A stretch of 23,635 bases of DNA. Origin: Clostridiales bacterium. GTDB lineage: Bacteria > Bacillota > Clostridia > Christensenellales > Aristaeellaceae. The notes beneath the pieces were generated by a model. It saw only the letters and a list, made by a program, of their open reading frames with translations. It was not told the origin of the DNA and did no database searches. The translations under genes and the position numbers were made by a program. Positions 1 to 7,542 of this stretch are shown here, in pieces (the stretch's first letter is position 1; each line of letters starts with the position of its first letter). Location of the stretch: NCBI GenBank assembly GCA_004555535.1, contig SFHU01000051.1:1-23635 (forward strand), in the 5' to 3' direction.

Positions 1-165
1 TTCCGGCGCCTTGTCGATGTCGTCATAGCGCATCGCCTGCGCCTCGCCGAAGGTGGACAGCACCATCGTGATGGCCGCCGTCAGGGTCGTCTTGCCGTGG
101 TCAACGTGGCCGATCGTGCCGATGTTGACATGCGGCTTCGTGCGCTCAAACTTTTGCTTCGCCAT
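1..165 (-). CDS. tuf: Elongation factor Tu, N-terminal 55 residues (runs off the window)
   Basis: EF-Tu is the GTPase that delivers aminoacyl-tRNA to the ribosome. Only the first 55 codons are inside the window. They carry the typical EF-Tu start (MAKQKFERTKPHVNIGTIGH) and the P-loop GHVDHGKT at about residues 19-26, followed by the start of switch I. The ATG at 163-165 has the ribosome-binding site TGGAGGA a few bases upstream. It follows fusA in the same direction after a 131-base spacer holding a strong hairpin, as at the end of a Firmicute str operon. The rest of the gene, including the other G motifs, lies beyond base 1. Confidence 0.97.
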   Translation of the reverse strand, partial: MAKQKFERTKPHVNIGTIGHVDHGKTTLTAAITMVLSTFGEAQAMRYDDIDKAPE

Positions 166-221
166 TTTGAAAATCCTCCATGTGCCGGCACAGGGCCGGC
201 ATATTTGTCATGCCAGTCCAT

Positions 222-243
222 GCGCGGGGCGTCAGCCCCGCGC
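222..243 (-). other. GC-rich hairpin in the fusA-tuf spacer
   Basis: A perfect 9-bp stem, GCGCGGGGC paired with GCCCCGCGC around a 4-base loop, extends to 10 bp with the flanking T/A pair. It sits between the fusA stop and the tuf start. There is no T-run after it, so it does not look like an intrinsic terminator. It could be an mRNA-stabilising or processing structure that sets tuf expression relative to fusA. A smaller GCCGGC...GCCGGC hairpin lies at about 184-200, next to the tuf ribosome-binding site. Confidence 0.6.
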
Positions 244-296
244 ACAGAGCGGCTGGATGGCTTCCGGCATTGCGGATAGCGGGAAATCCGGGGGAA

Positions 297-2375
297 TTAC
301 TTCACAGCCTTGGAGCCGCAGACCTTCTCCTGGATGGACTTCGGAACCGGCTCGTAGTGCTCGGGCTGCATCGTGTAGACGCCGCGGCCCTGCGTGCGGG
401 AGCGGAGCGCCGTGGAATAGCCGAACATCTCGGAGAGCGGAACCATCGCGTGGATCTCCTCGGTCGTGCCGTTGTGATCCATGCCCTCGATGCGGCCGCG
501 GCGGGAGTTCAGGTCGCCGATGACGTCGCCCATGTAGTCCTCCGGCACCGTGACGTCGACCTTCATGATCGGCTCAAGCAGGACAGGATCGGCCTTGGCG
601 ATGGCCGCCTTGAAGGCCATGGAGCCCGCGATCTTGAACGCAACCTCGGAGGAGTCGACATCGTGGTAGGAGCCGTCGTACACGGAGACGTGGAAGTCCA
701 CAACCTCGTAGCCGCCCAGCGGGCCGTTCTTGGCCGCCTCGCGGATACCGGCGTCGATCGGGGCGATGAATTCCTTCGGAATGGAGCCGCCGATGGTGTC
801 GTTGCTGAAGGAGTAGCCCTCGCCGGCCTCGACCGGGGAGATCTCGATCCAGCAGTGGCCGTACTGGCCGTTGCCGCCGGTCTGGCGGACGTAGCGGCCC
901 TCGGCCTTGGCGCTCTTGCGGATGGTCTCGCGGTAGGCAACCTGCGGCGCGCCGACGGTCGCCTCAACCTTGAACTCGCGCAGCAGACGGTCGACGATGA
1001 TCTCCAGATGGAGCTCGCCCATGCCGGCGATGATCGTCTGGCCGGTCTCCTGGTTGGTGTAGGTCTTGAAGGTCGGGTCCTCCTCCGCCAGACGGAGCAG
1101 AGCCATGACCATCTTCTCCTGACCGGCCTTGGTCTTGGGCTCGATGGCCACGCGGATGACCGGCTCGGGGAACTCCATGGACTCCAGAATGATGGGATGC
1201 TTCTCATCACACAGAGTATCGCCGGTGGTGGTGTCCTTGAAGCCGACGACGCCGCAGATCTCGCCGGTGTAGACCTCCTCGATCTCCTTGCGCTCGTTGG
1301 CGTGCATCTGCAGCAGGCGGCCGATGCGCTCACGCTTGCCCTTGGTGGAGTTGAGCACATAGGAGCCGGAGCTGATGTGGCCGGAGTAGACGCGGATGAA
1401 GGACAGCTTGCCGACGAACGGGTCGGTCATGATCTTGAACGCCAGCGCGGAGAACGGCGCGCTGTCGTCCGCCGGGCGCTCGATCTCCTCGTCGGTGTGC
1501 GGGTCGAAGCCCTTGACCGGCGGGATGTCCAGCGGGGACGGCATGTAGTCGATGACGGCGTCGAGCATCGGCTGGACGCCCTTGTTGCGGTAAGAGGTGC
1601 CGCAGAGGACGGCGAAGAAGGTGCAATCGATGGTGCCCTTGCGGATGGCGGCCTTCATCTCCTCGACGGTCGGCTCCTCGCCCTCCATGAACTTCTCCAT
1701 GATGGTGTCGTCGATATCGGCCAGCGCCTCGATGAGCTGCTCACGGTAGAGCTGCGCATCCTCGAGCATATCCTCCGGGATCGGCTCGTCGCGGTAATCC
1801 TTGCCCAGGTCGTCATAGTAGACCTCGGCGCGCATGGTCAGCAGATCGACGATGCCGCGGAAATCCGCTTCCGCGCCGATGGGCAGCTGGATCGGATGCG
1901 CATTGGCATGGAGACGATCGTGGAGCATGTCCACCACGCGGTAGAAGTTCGCGCCCATGATGTCCATCTTGTTGACGTACACCATGCGCGGGACATGATA
2001 GTGCTCGGCCTGACGCCACACGGTCTCGGACTGCGGCTCGACGCCGCCCTTGGCGCAGAAGACGGCGACGGAGCCGTCCAGCACGCGCAGGGAGCGCTCA
2101 ACCTCGACGGTGAAGTCGACGTGGCCGGGGGTGTCGATGATGTTCAGGCGATGATCCTTCCAGTAGCAGGTCGTCGCGGCAGACGTGATGGTGATGCCGC
2201 GCTCCTGCTCCTGAGCCATCCAGTCCATGGTCGCGGTGCCTTCATGCGTCTCGCCGATCTTGCGGTTCCTGCCGGTGTAGTACAGGATGCGCTCGGTCGT
2301 GGTCGTCTTGCCGGCATCGATATGCGCCATGATACCGATGTTGCGAACCATTTTCAATTCATGGTCTCTGGGCAT
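297..2375 (-). CDS. fusA: Elongation factor G
   Basis: This GTPase drives translocation of tRNA and mRNA and, with RRF, ribosome recycling. The 692-residue product has the usual EF-G length. It shows the P-loop AHIDAGKTTT near residues 18-27, the switch II motif DTPGH, the G4 motif NKMD, and the domain IV/V signatures typical of EF-G (GGNGQYGHCW, RRGRIEGM). I chose the ATG at 2373-2375 because AAAAGGAGA lies upstream and the protein then begins MPRDHELKMVRNIGIMAHID. An in-frame extension of 11 codons upstream has no family support. It lies between rpsG (68-base gap) and tuf, as in a classic str operon. Nothing marks it as a TetM/TetO-type resistance paralogue. Confidence 0.98.
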   Translation of the reverse strand: MPRDHELKMVRNIGIMAHIDAGKTTTTERILYYTGRNRKIGETHEGTATMDWMAQEQERGITITSAATTCYWKDHRLNIIDTPGHVDFTVEVERSLRVLDGSVAVFCAKGGVEPQSETVWRQAEHYHVPRMVYVNKMDIMGANFYRVVDMLHDRLHANAHPIQLPIGAEADFRGIVDLLTMRAEVYYDDLGKDYRDEPIPEDMLEDAQLYREQLIEALADIDDTIMEKFMEGEEPTVEEMKAAIRKGTIDCTFFAVLCGTSYRNKGVQPMLDAVIDYMPSPLDIPPVKGFDPHTDEEIERPADDSAPFSALAFKIMTDPFVGKLSFIRVYSGHISSGSYVLNSTKGKRERIGRLLQMHANERKEIEEVYTGEICGVVGFKDTTTGDTLCDEKHPIILESMEFPEPVIRVAIEPKTKAGQEKMVMALLRLAEEDPTFKTYTNQETGQTIIAGMGELHLEIIVDRLLREFKVEATVGAPQVAYRETIRKSAKAEGRYVRQTGGNGQYGHCWIEISPVEAGEGYSFSNDTIGGSIPKEFIAPIDAGIREAAKNGPLGGYEVVDFHVSVYDGSYHDVDSSEVAFKIAGSMAFKAAIAKADPVLLEPIMKVDVTVPEDYMGDVIGDLNSRRGRIEGMDHNGTTEEIHAMVPLSEMFGYSTALRSRTQGRGVYTMQPEHYEPVPKSIQEKVCGSKAVK

Positions 2376-2443
2376 GTTTAATCTCCTTTTTTCTTCAAAC
2401 GGCCGCATTTACGCGCAGCGGCTGCCCCGCCGGATCGACGGAA

Positions 2444-2914
2444 TTACCAGCGATAGTGCGCGAACGCCTTGTTGGCCTCGGCCATACGATGCATCTCTTC
2501 CTTGCGCTTGACGGAGGCGCCGGTGTTGTTGCTCGCGTCGATGATCTCGGCGCAGAGGCGCTCGGCCATGGTCTTCTCGCCGCGCTTGCGGGAGAAGTCG
2601 ACCAGCCAGCGCAGGGCCAGCGTCTGACGGCGCTCCGGACGGATCTCGATCGGGACCTGATAGGTCGCGCCGCCGACGCGGCGGGCCTTGACCTCCAGGC
2701 TCGGCAGGATGTTCTGCAGGCCCGCGTTGAACACTTCAATGGCGTCCTTGCCGGTCTTCTCGGCCAGCATCTGGAACGCTTCGTAGCAGACGGACTGCGC
2801 GATGCCGCGCTTGCCGTCGAGCATGATCTGGTTGATCAGCTTGGTCACGACCGTGGTGCCGTAAACAGGATCCGGCAGCACTTCGCGCTTCGGTACAAAA
2901 CCACGTCTGGGCAT
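2444..2914 (-). CDS. rpsG: 30S ribosomal protein S7
   Basis: S7 is a primary binder of the 3' major domain of 16S rRNA and nucleates the head of the small subunit. It also contacts E-site tRNA. The 156-residue protein begins MPRRGFVPKREVLPDPVYG and contains the family signatures GGATYQVPIEI and LALRWLV, and ends AHYRW. The ATG at 2912-2914 is preceded by AGGAGGT at a good distance, so longer in-frame starts can be set aside. It is separated from rpsL by an unusually long (259-base), hairpin-rich spacer. In E. coli S7 represses its own translation by binding the rpsL-rpsG spacer, and an analogous control is possible here but not shown. Confidence 0.98.
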   Translation of the reverse strand: MPRRGFVPKREVLPDPVYGTTVVTKLINQIMLDGKRGIAQSVCYEAFQMLAEKTGKDAIEVFNAGLQNILPSLEVKARRVGGATYQVPIEIRPERRQTLALRWLVDFSRKRGEKTMAERLCAEIIDASNNTGASVKRKEEMHRMAEANKAFAHYRW

Positions 2915-3173
2915 GGGTTTACCTCCTGGACATTGTCGGGAACGGACGGGCCGTTCCGGTTTTCTTGCAGCATGGCCCAACCGGCCGCAGGCTTTGCCGC
3001 CTCAGCAGGAGCGGCATCCCCCGCGGATCTAGCACACGGTCCTGCCCGCAAGGCTCTGCGCGCGCTGTTCCAACACGCGCGCTCAGCCTCGCTTCGCGAC
3101 CGGCCACCCGCTTTGGGCCGACGACACCTCCGATACGGGGAGGGCGCCACTTCGGATTGTATTCCCGAAAGAA
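2915..3173 (-). other. Long structured rpsL-rpsG intercistronic spacer
   Basis: There is no gene in these 259 bases. One long interrupted hairpin spans 3051-3089, built from AGGCT/AGCCT, GCGCGCG/CGCGCGC and TGT/ACA arms around a 4-base loop. A second 7-bp hairpin (GGAACGG/CCGTTCC, 2939-2957) lies directly upstream of the rpsG ribosome-binding site. Neither is followed by a T-run, so they are not obvious terminators. The position matches where S7 exerts autogenous control in E. coli. That role here is inference from position only. Confidence 0.5.
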
Positions 3174-3548
3174 TTACTTCTTCGGGCGCTTCGCGCCGTA
3201 CTTGGAGCGGGCCTGCATGCGCTTGGCCACGCCGGCCGCGTCGAGCGCGCCGCGGATGATGTGATAACGAACGCCAGGCAGGTCACGGACACGGCCGCCG
3301 CGGATGAGCACGACAGAGTGCTCCTGCAGGTTGTGACCGATGCCGGGGATGTAGCAGGTACCCTCGACGCCGTTGGTCAGGCGAACACGGGCGATTTTAC
3401 GCAGCGCCGAGTTCGGCTTCTTCGGCGTGGTCGTCTTGACGGACAGGCACACGCCGCGCTTCTGCGGGCATTTCTGCAGGATAGGAGCGGTCGGCTTCGC
3501 GGCGATCGCTTTTCTTCCGTTGCGGATCAACTGGTTGATCGTAGGCAT
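3174..3548 (-). CDS. rpsL: 30S ribosomal protein S12, with Arg at position 88
   Basis: S12 sits at the decoding centre of the 30S subunit and controls accuracy and streptomycin sensitivity. The 124-residue protein begins MPTINQLIRNGR and carries the signature TTTPKKPNSALRK near residues 39-51, so Lys43 is retained. In the second decoding-centre loop it reads RGGRVRDLPG, with Arg (codon CGT) at position 88, where most bacteria have Lys. The ATG at 3546-3548 follows GGAGGT directly, and a 37-codon upstream extension is unsupported. It is the second gene of the str operon, after the L7Ae-like gene (159-base gap containing small GC-rich hairpins) and before rpsG. Confidence 0.98.
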   Translation of the reverse strand: MPTINQLIRNGRKAIAAKPTAPILQKCPQKRGVCLSVKTTTPKKPNSALRKIARVRLTNGVEGTCYIPGIGHNLQEHSVVLIRGGRVRDLPGVRYHIIRGALDAAGVAKRMQARSKYGAKRPKK

Positions 3549-3707
3549 GGAAGCACCTCCTATGTTTCTTCTCTCAATACTTGGAACACTTGGTTGCTGA
3601 TGAATGTATATGAACCCGCACGCGGCGGGGCCATACCGGATCCGGCGCGTTTGCGCCAAAATAGCCGGCGTGCCGGAGGGCAGCCGGTCGTTTCGCCGCA
3701 GTCTGCT

Positions 3708-3953
3708 TTATTTCAGCAGGCCGGCGGCGGCAGCCTTGACGTCGATTCCGCAGGCGCGTCCGAGCTTTTCCATGCTTTCCACCTGCGTGCAGGGGACGTT
3801 CATGTCATAGCAGCGGTCGACCACCCGCTTGGTCAGCAGCAGATCCGCGTCGGCGGCGACATACGCCTGGGCGACCCTGCCCTCGTCGAGGGCGCGGAGC
3901 AGCTGCTTGGTTCCGACAACTCGTCGGTCAACGTCGGCAAGACCTTCATGCAT
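3708..3953 (-). CDS. rplGB: L7Ae-family kink-turn RNA-binding protein (YbxF/RplGB type)
   Basis: This small L7Ae/L30e-type protein binds kink-turn RNA. B. subtilis YbxF is the homologue at the same place in the str operon. The 81-residue product contains the core GTKQLLRAL, AYVAADAD and the family's hallmark near the C terminus, VESMEKLGRACGIDV. I chose the ATG at 3951-3953 because AGGAAG lies about 10 bases upstream. The longest in-frame start at 4016 would sit on the predicted transcription start and is unlikely. It is the first gene after the promoter at 4025-4053 and precedes rpsL. Its exact role in the ribosome is not settled in the family. Confidence 0.9.
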   Translation of the reverse strand: MHEGLADVDRRVVGTKQLLRALDEGRVAQAYVAADADLLLTKRVVDRCYDMNVPCTQVESMEKLGRACGIDVKAAAAGLLK

Positions 3954-4024
3954 AGTCAAAAATCTTCCTTTCATCGTCCTCTGCGCATACTGCCCCCGTG
4001 GCAGTCTGCACAGCAAACACAGTT

Positions 4025-4053
4025 ATCATACCATTTGAAGCGCATTCTGTCAA
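4025..4053 (-). promoter_or_regulatory. Near-consensus sigma-A promoter of the str operon
   Basis: Read on the minus strand, a perfect -35 box TTGACA (4048-4053) is separated by exactly 17 bases from the -10 box TATGAT (4025-4030). The start of transcription should fall near 4018, leaving a leader of about 65 bases before rplGB. It is the best promoter match in the window and lies directly downstream of a run of phased A-tracts. Confidence 0.88.
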
Positions 4054-4055
4054 TC

Positions 4056-4118
4056 AAAAAACGTGATTTTCCCCGATTTTACACGGCTTTTTCCGCCTTT
4101 TTCCCGCGGAGGCCTTTT
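4056..4118 (-). promoter_or_regulatory. Phased A-tracts (likely curved DNA / UP-element region) upstream of the str promoter
   Basis: Runs of 4-6 A or T are centred near 4058, 4068, 4078, 4090, 4100 and 4116. That is close to one per helical turn and in register with the promoter at 4025-4053, at about -40, -50, -60, -72, -82 and -98. All but the one nearest the -35 box are A-runs on the transcribed (minus) sense strand. In a GC-rich genome such regular spacing suggests intrinsic curvature and alpha-CTD contacts. The remaining stretch up to 4201 holds no gene. Confidence 0.6.
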
Positions 4119-4201
4119 CCCGCTCCTCCTGCGTCGGCAGCAGGGCTGCCGCTGGCCATTTGAATCCCTGCCGCGCAGCTTTGCGGTCAGGCCGCGGCCC
4201 T

Positions 4202-5642
4202 TCAGTTTTCAAAGACGAAGTATTCTTCGTTTTGCAGAAGCACCCTTTTCCCATCCAGCGCCTGTATATGCTCGCCATATTGCCGCCTTGAGACGAGCAG
4301 CAGCGCGCCGCTGTCTGTCAGAAACCCTTCAATCCCGCCGTCCTGGCACCTGAAATCCGCAAACAGCTCAGCCGCCAGGATGTCCGCCTGCTCCCATTGG
4401 CCGATATCCCGATAGCTGGTTTCTGTCAAATCCTCCTGTATATAGGCATTTCTGCCCGTGTATTCAGAGCCTCTGTCAAACCACATCCGCAGGGCCTGCT
4501 GTGTCTTGTCTTCCGCGCAGTGCCGAACCCTGTCGGCATTCTGGCCGATCATTCTCACCTGATACGTCAGCCCGCAAAGCAGCACGGCGCAGAACGCAGC
4601 CAGGCTCGTTTTCTTTACCACACCTTTGGGCATTGCTCTCAGCGTTGAGATGCACTTGCCCAGCAGGGCGCTCGCAGCGACAATCAGGGCAATGATCGTC
4701 GGATAATAATACCAGGTGCATCCGGTGGAGGACAAGCTGTACATGATAAAGGGCAAAACAATCCACAAGCCCAGCAGGATGCAGGTTCTCTTTTCAGGTC
4801 GGCTCAGTATGGCCTTTGCCGGTGACATTCTCCGCGAAATACCGAGGATCAGGGCGCATACGATAATCAAAAATCCGGTTGATCACATCGACGCCGAACA
4901 TGTTCCCCAAAAAAACCCACTGGTCGTATGCGTATCTCCATGCTCCCCAGATCAGCACCGGCGCCGCTGCGCAGAGACATGCACAGGCAATTCCCTTCAT
5001 GCCCAGCCTTTTATAGTCCTGGGAAATCACAGCATATGCGACCAGAATAGCCAGTATCGTGAATGCGTGAAAGCTCTTCGCCAGAAAGGCAAGGGAAGCG
5101 CACAGGCCTGCCAGAGCGTATCTGATTCCGGGCCGTTCCCTCTTCTGCTCCGCGACCGGAAGAAGCAGCATGGCACAGACGAAAAAGAGAATATAGATCG
5201 CATCTGCGTCTGCGCTTCTGCCGTAGTGCACGAAAAACAGGTCCCCAAACGCTTCAAACAGGAGCATGAATGCGCAGCCGCTGATAAAACCATGGCTTCG
5301 GAACATGCGGCGGCTCAAAAGGAAAAACGTGAGAACCAGACAGATGCACGAAGGCAGGCGCAGGGCCAACAGCGTATATCCATTCACGGCAAACGACGCC
5401 GCAATCGCCCAGAAGCTCAGAGGCGGCTTCAGATTCCATTCATCCGGCGCATAGTTGAAGGTGTTGCAGATGTAGTTGCCGCTCTGCATCATTTCATACG
5501 CGCTGATTCCATGTCTCGCTTCATCCCAGTTGGAGATCGCTTCATTGCCCAGATTAAAGACCGCAAAATAGAGGAATACGGACGAAAGGCATATCATAAT
5601 TGCAGCTTTCAGGATTCCTTTTCCCGTTTTCATCCTCTGCAT
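4202..5642 (-). pseudogene. ArnT-like membrane glycosyltransferase (GT39/GT83, PMT-type), split by a frameshift
   Basis: GT-C glycosyltransferases of this family move a sugar from a polyprenyl-phosphate donor on the outer face of the membrane. The upstream frame (4794-5642) encodes 282 residues. It has an N-terminal membrane segment, the catalytic-loop motif WDEARHG (Asp40, Glu41), KPPLSFW near residues 72-78, and GRSADADA near 141-148, all typical of ArnT-like enzymes. The downstream frame continues to 4202 with further membrane helices and a soluble C-terminal domain. The frames overlap. Omitting one T from the T5 run at 4869-4873 (A5 on the plus strand) would join them into 479 residues. 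Even joined, the junction looks short after FGVDVINRI, so a deletion is also possible. ATG start at 5640-5642 with GAGGA upstream. Composition is visibly poorer in GC than the flanks, which suggests transfer. A sequencing error is the main alternative. Confidence 0.75.
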
Positions 5643-5769
5643 GTTTCATTCCTCTTTTCTCGATCATGATTCTTTCCATCCCTGCTGCCATTTGCGCCCC
5701 ATCAGCTGTGAACATCCACCCGCATCTGATGCAAAACGCCCATCGCGCTCTTTGCTGCATTCTTCCCAC

Positions 5770-7404
5770 TCATTCCCCCGCCTCCGGGAAGATCGGCGGA
5801 TAGACGCCCTCCTCAATGCTCCAGTCAGGGCGCAGGAACGACGGCGCATCCTCGGTCAGCAGCATCTGCGCAGCCTGGTCGACCGCCGCCATGTGCGTCC
5901 CCGCAAAGGAGCTGATCTCCAGGCCCGCCGTGTCATCCACGGGGAGATCCCAGCGCATGGCGTTGCGCAGCAGCGCGCCGGAATCGCTCATTTCGGCCGA
6001 GAAATCCGCCAGCAGCTGCGTGATGTTTTCTACGCTCAGCACGTCCTGCCGCAGCTGCGTCCACATGTCGGCATACCGCCGGCGCGCGTTCGCAACATCG
6101 AGCAGCAGCACGCGGTCAAGCAGCGGGAATGCCACCCAGTGGTCGTTGTCGATGCCCAGCATTTCCGGCCGCTCGCCCCATGTCATGTCCATATCCCACG
6201 GAGCAAAGCGGTAGTTCAGGCCGCCTGCCGTCTGATGCGCCCAGATAAGCATGTTGTTGTGAACGTTGTCGGCAAAGCCTCCGGCCTGGCAGAGAATTCC
6301 ATAGCGCAGGATGCTGTCCATATCCAGAAGCGCCTCGGCCTTCTGTGCAAAAACCGCGTCGTCCTGCTCCATCGACAGCGCGATATAGGGCTCAATCCCC
6401 GCGAATTCCGGTGCGCCGGCAGGCGCATAGCGCAGCTCATAGGATGTGTCCCTGTCCGCCTCGTTCACCAGCCAGGGCCGCTCCCCGACGAAGAGCGTGA
6501 CCTTTGTCATGTACAGGCTGTCCGTCAGGGCGGCGCTTTCGCTCGCCTTCGTCAGCTCGTCCTCCGGATGGATGGGCTCCAGCATCAGATACAGACCGCA
6601 GTATTCTCCGTTGACGAACAGCTCCGCATACTGCGTGCTTCTGGCGTCCATCGCTCCGCTGTACGCCTCGCCGAGCAGCTGATCGTAGATCGCCCAGCTG
6701 AGCCTTTCGCGCAGCAGCAGCTCATCCGTCCCCATGCCGTTCAGGATGACGTCATGGCTCACCCCGATGCCCGGCAGCGTCACCCAGTTCTTCTTTCCGG
6801 AGGCGTTGCGGACAAAATCAACCTTCAGGTTGCTCTTCTCCCTGTCAATGGAGCTCGCCCCGCGGATATGCACATTCGCCCTGCTGACGATGGGCTGACT
6901 GCCATACGCGCTGACCGTCACCTGCGCGGGCGTGTCCTCCGGGGTGATCTCCCCGGCCGTCTCAATCATCACCAGCGGCAGCCCTGTAAAGACGATCCGG
7001 AAATAGCAGAATTCCGTGTCTGTGTAGGCCATCGCCCAGTACTCAGCGTTGTTTTTGACGGCATCATTGCACCAATCGTAGGTATAATCGTCCTCAAAGA
7101 CCAGCGACACGCCCCTTGCGCCCGGCGCTGTCAAATGAAGCTCCGGCCATGCTTCTCCGTTGTCAAGGCCAATGGTGCAGTAAAACGTGTTCTCCTGCGC
7201 GTCATAGGCCAGCGGCACGCCGTTGCATTCAAGCGCCGTCACCAGCGGCGCTTCGCTCTCCTCCCGCTCATCCTCGATCGCCCAGAGCGCCTCAATCGGC
7301 ATGGCTTGCTGCACCACGGGCGCATAGGGCGAGAAGCACACCAGAACCGCCGCCATCATCGCCAGCAGCAGGGCCATGCCCAGCAGCAATTCGATTTTCT
7401 TCAT
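5770..7404 (-). CDS. CotH-kinase-family protein, membrane-anchored or secreted
   Basis: CotH proteins are atypical protein kinases. The founding member phosphorylates spore-coat proteins in B. subtilis, and relatives occur on bacterial surfaces. This 544-residue protein starts with a short Lys-Lys N terminus and a hydrophobic segment (about residues 6-24), either a signal peptide or an anchor. Family motifs follow: HIRGASS at 179-185 with Lys194 downstream, ELFVNGEYCGLYLMLEPI at 261-278 with Glu276, DNVHNN near 379-384, and APWDMDMTWG at 401-410 with the two metal-binding Asp residues. The region before residue 170 is not recognisable and may be a beta-rich accessory domain. The ATG at 7402-7404 has GGGGAG upstream and its own promoter. 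The substrate is unknown. No spore-coat gene lies nearby, so a surface role is as likely as a sporulation role. Confidence 0.85.
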   Translation of the reverse strand: MKKIELLLGMALLLAMMAAVLVCFSPYAPVVQQAMPIEALWAIEDEREESEAPLVTALECNGVPLAYDAQENTFYCTIGLDNGEAWPELHLTAPGARGVSLVFEDDYTYDWCNDAVKNNAEYWAMAYTDTEFCYFRIVFTGLPLVMIETAGEITPEDTPAQVTVSAYGSQPIVSRANVHIRGASSIDREKSNLKVDFVRNASGKKNWVTLPGIGVSHDVILNGMGTDELLLRERLSWAIYDQLLGEAYSGAMDARSTQYAELFVNGEYCGLYLMLEPIHPEDELTKASESAALTDSLYMTKVTLFVGERPWLVNEADRDTSYELRYAPAGAPEFAGIEPYIALSMEQDDAVFAQKAEALLDMDSILRYGILCQAGGFADNVHNNMLIWAHQTAGGLNYRFAPWDMDMTWGERPEMLGIDNDHWVAFPLLDRVLLLDVANARRRYADMWTQLRQDVLSVENITQLLADFSAEMSDSGALLRNAMRWDLPVDDTAGLEISSFAGTHMAAVDQAAQMLLTEDAPSFLRPDWSIEEGVYPPIFPEAGE

Positions 7405-7438
7405 CCGTGCGTTCTCCCCTTTTCAGATCGTTTTCTTT

Positions 7439-7467
7439 ATCATAGCACAACGCGCGCCAAAAGCAAA
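7439..7467 (-). promoter_or_regulatory. Probable extended -10 promoter of the CotH-family gene
   Basis: On the minus strand, TGC followed by TATGAT (-10 at 7439-7444) makes an extended -10 element. A weak -35 box, TTTGCT, lies 17 bases upstream (7462-7467). Transcription would start near 7432, leaving a leader of about 28 bases. It falls just after the dapH terminator, which fits a separate transcription unit. Confidence 0.6.
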
Positions 7468-7494
7468 GACGGGCTATAAAGACGGGGGACCGAT

Positions 7495-7536
7495 TAAAAA
7501 GCCCCTTCCGCATGTCCTTCGGCCATGCGAAAGGGG
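7495..7536 (-). terminator. Intrinsic terminator of the dap operon
   Basis: Right after the dapH stop, the minus strand folds into a 13-bp stem with one mismatch (CCCCTTTCGCATG with CATGCGGAAGGGG, 7502-7536). A run of five T follows at 7496-7500. This is a textbook Rho-independent terminator. Confidence 0.92.
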
Positions 7537-7542
7537 AATGGT

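Noticed and set aside
180..2381. Very long plus-strand open frame (733 codons) opposite fusA
   Set aside because: It is the complement of an intact, well-recognised EF-G gene in a GC-rich genome. Its translation is low-complexity Leu/Asp/Gly/Ala-rich text with no family motif.
4054..4278. Minus-strand frame (74 codons) over the str promoter region
   Set aside because: It overlaps the A-tract region and the end of the glycosyltransferase frame, and has a Lys/Arg-rich product with no motif.
5554..5769. Small minus-strand frame (71 codons, GTG start) between the CotH-family gene and the glycosyltransferase
   Set aside because: No ribosome-binding site, overlaps the start of the glycosyltransferase in another frame, and the text resembles nothing. 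The 127-base gap appears empty.
7468..7490. Short direct repeat AAAGACGGG downstream of the dapH terminator
   Set aside because: Two 9-base copies 4 bases apart are too little to interpret; no third copy or known site was seen.
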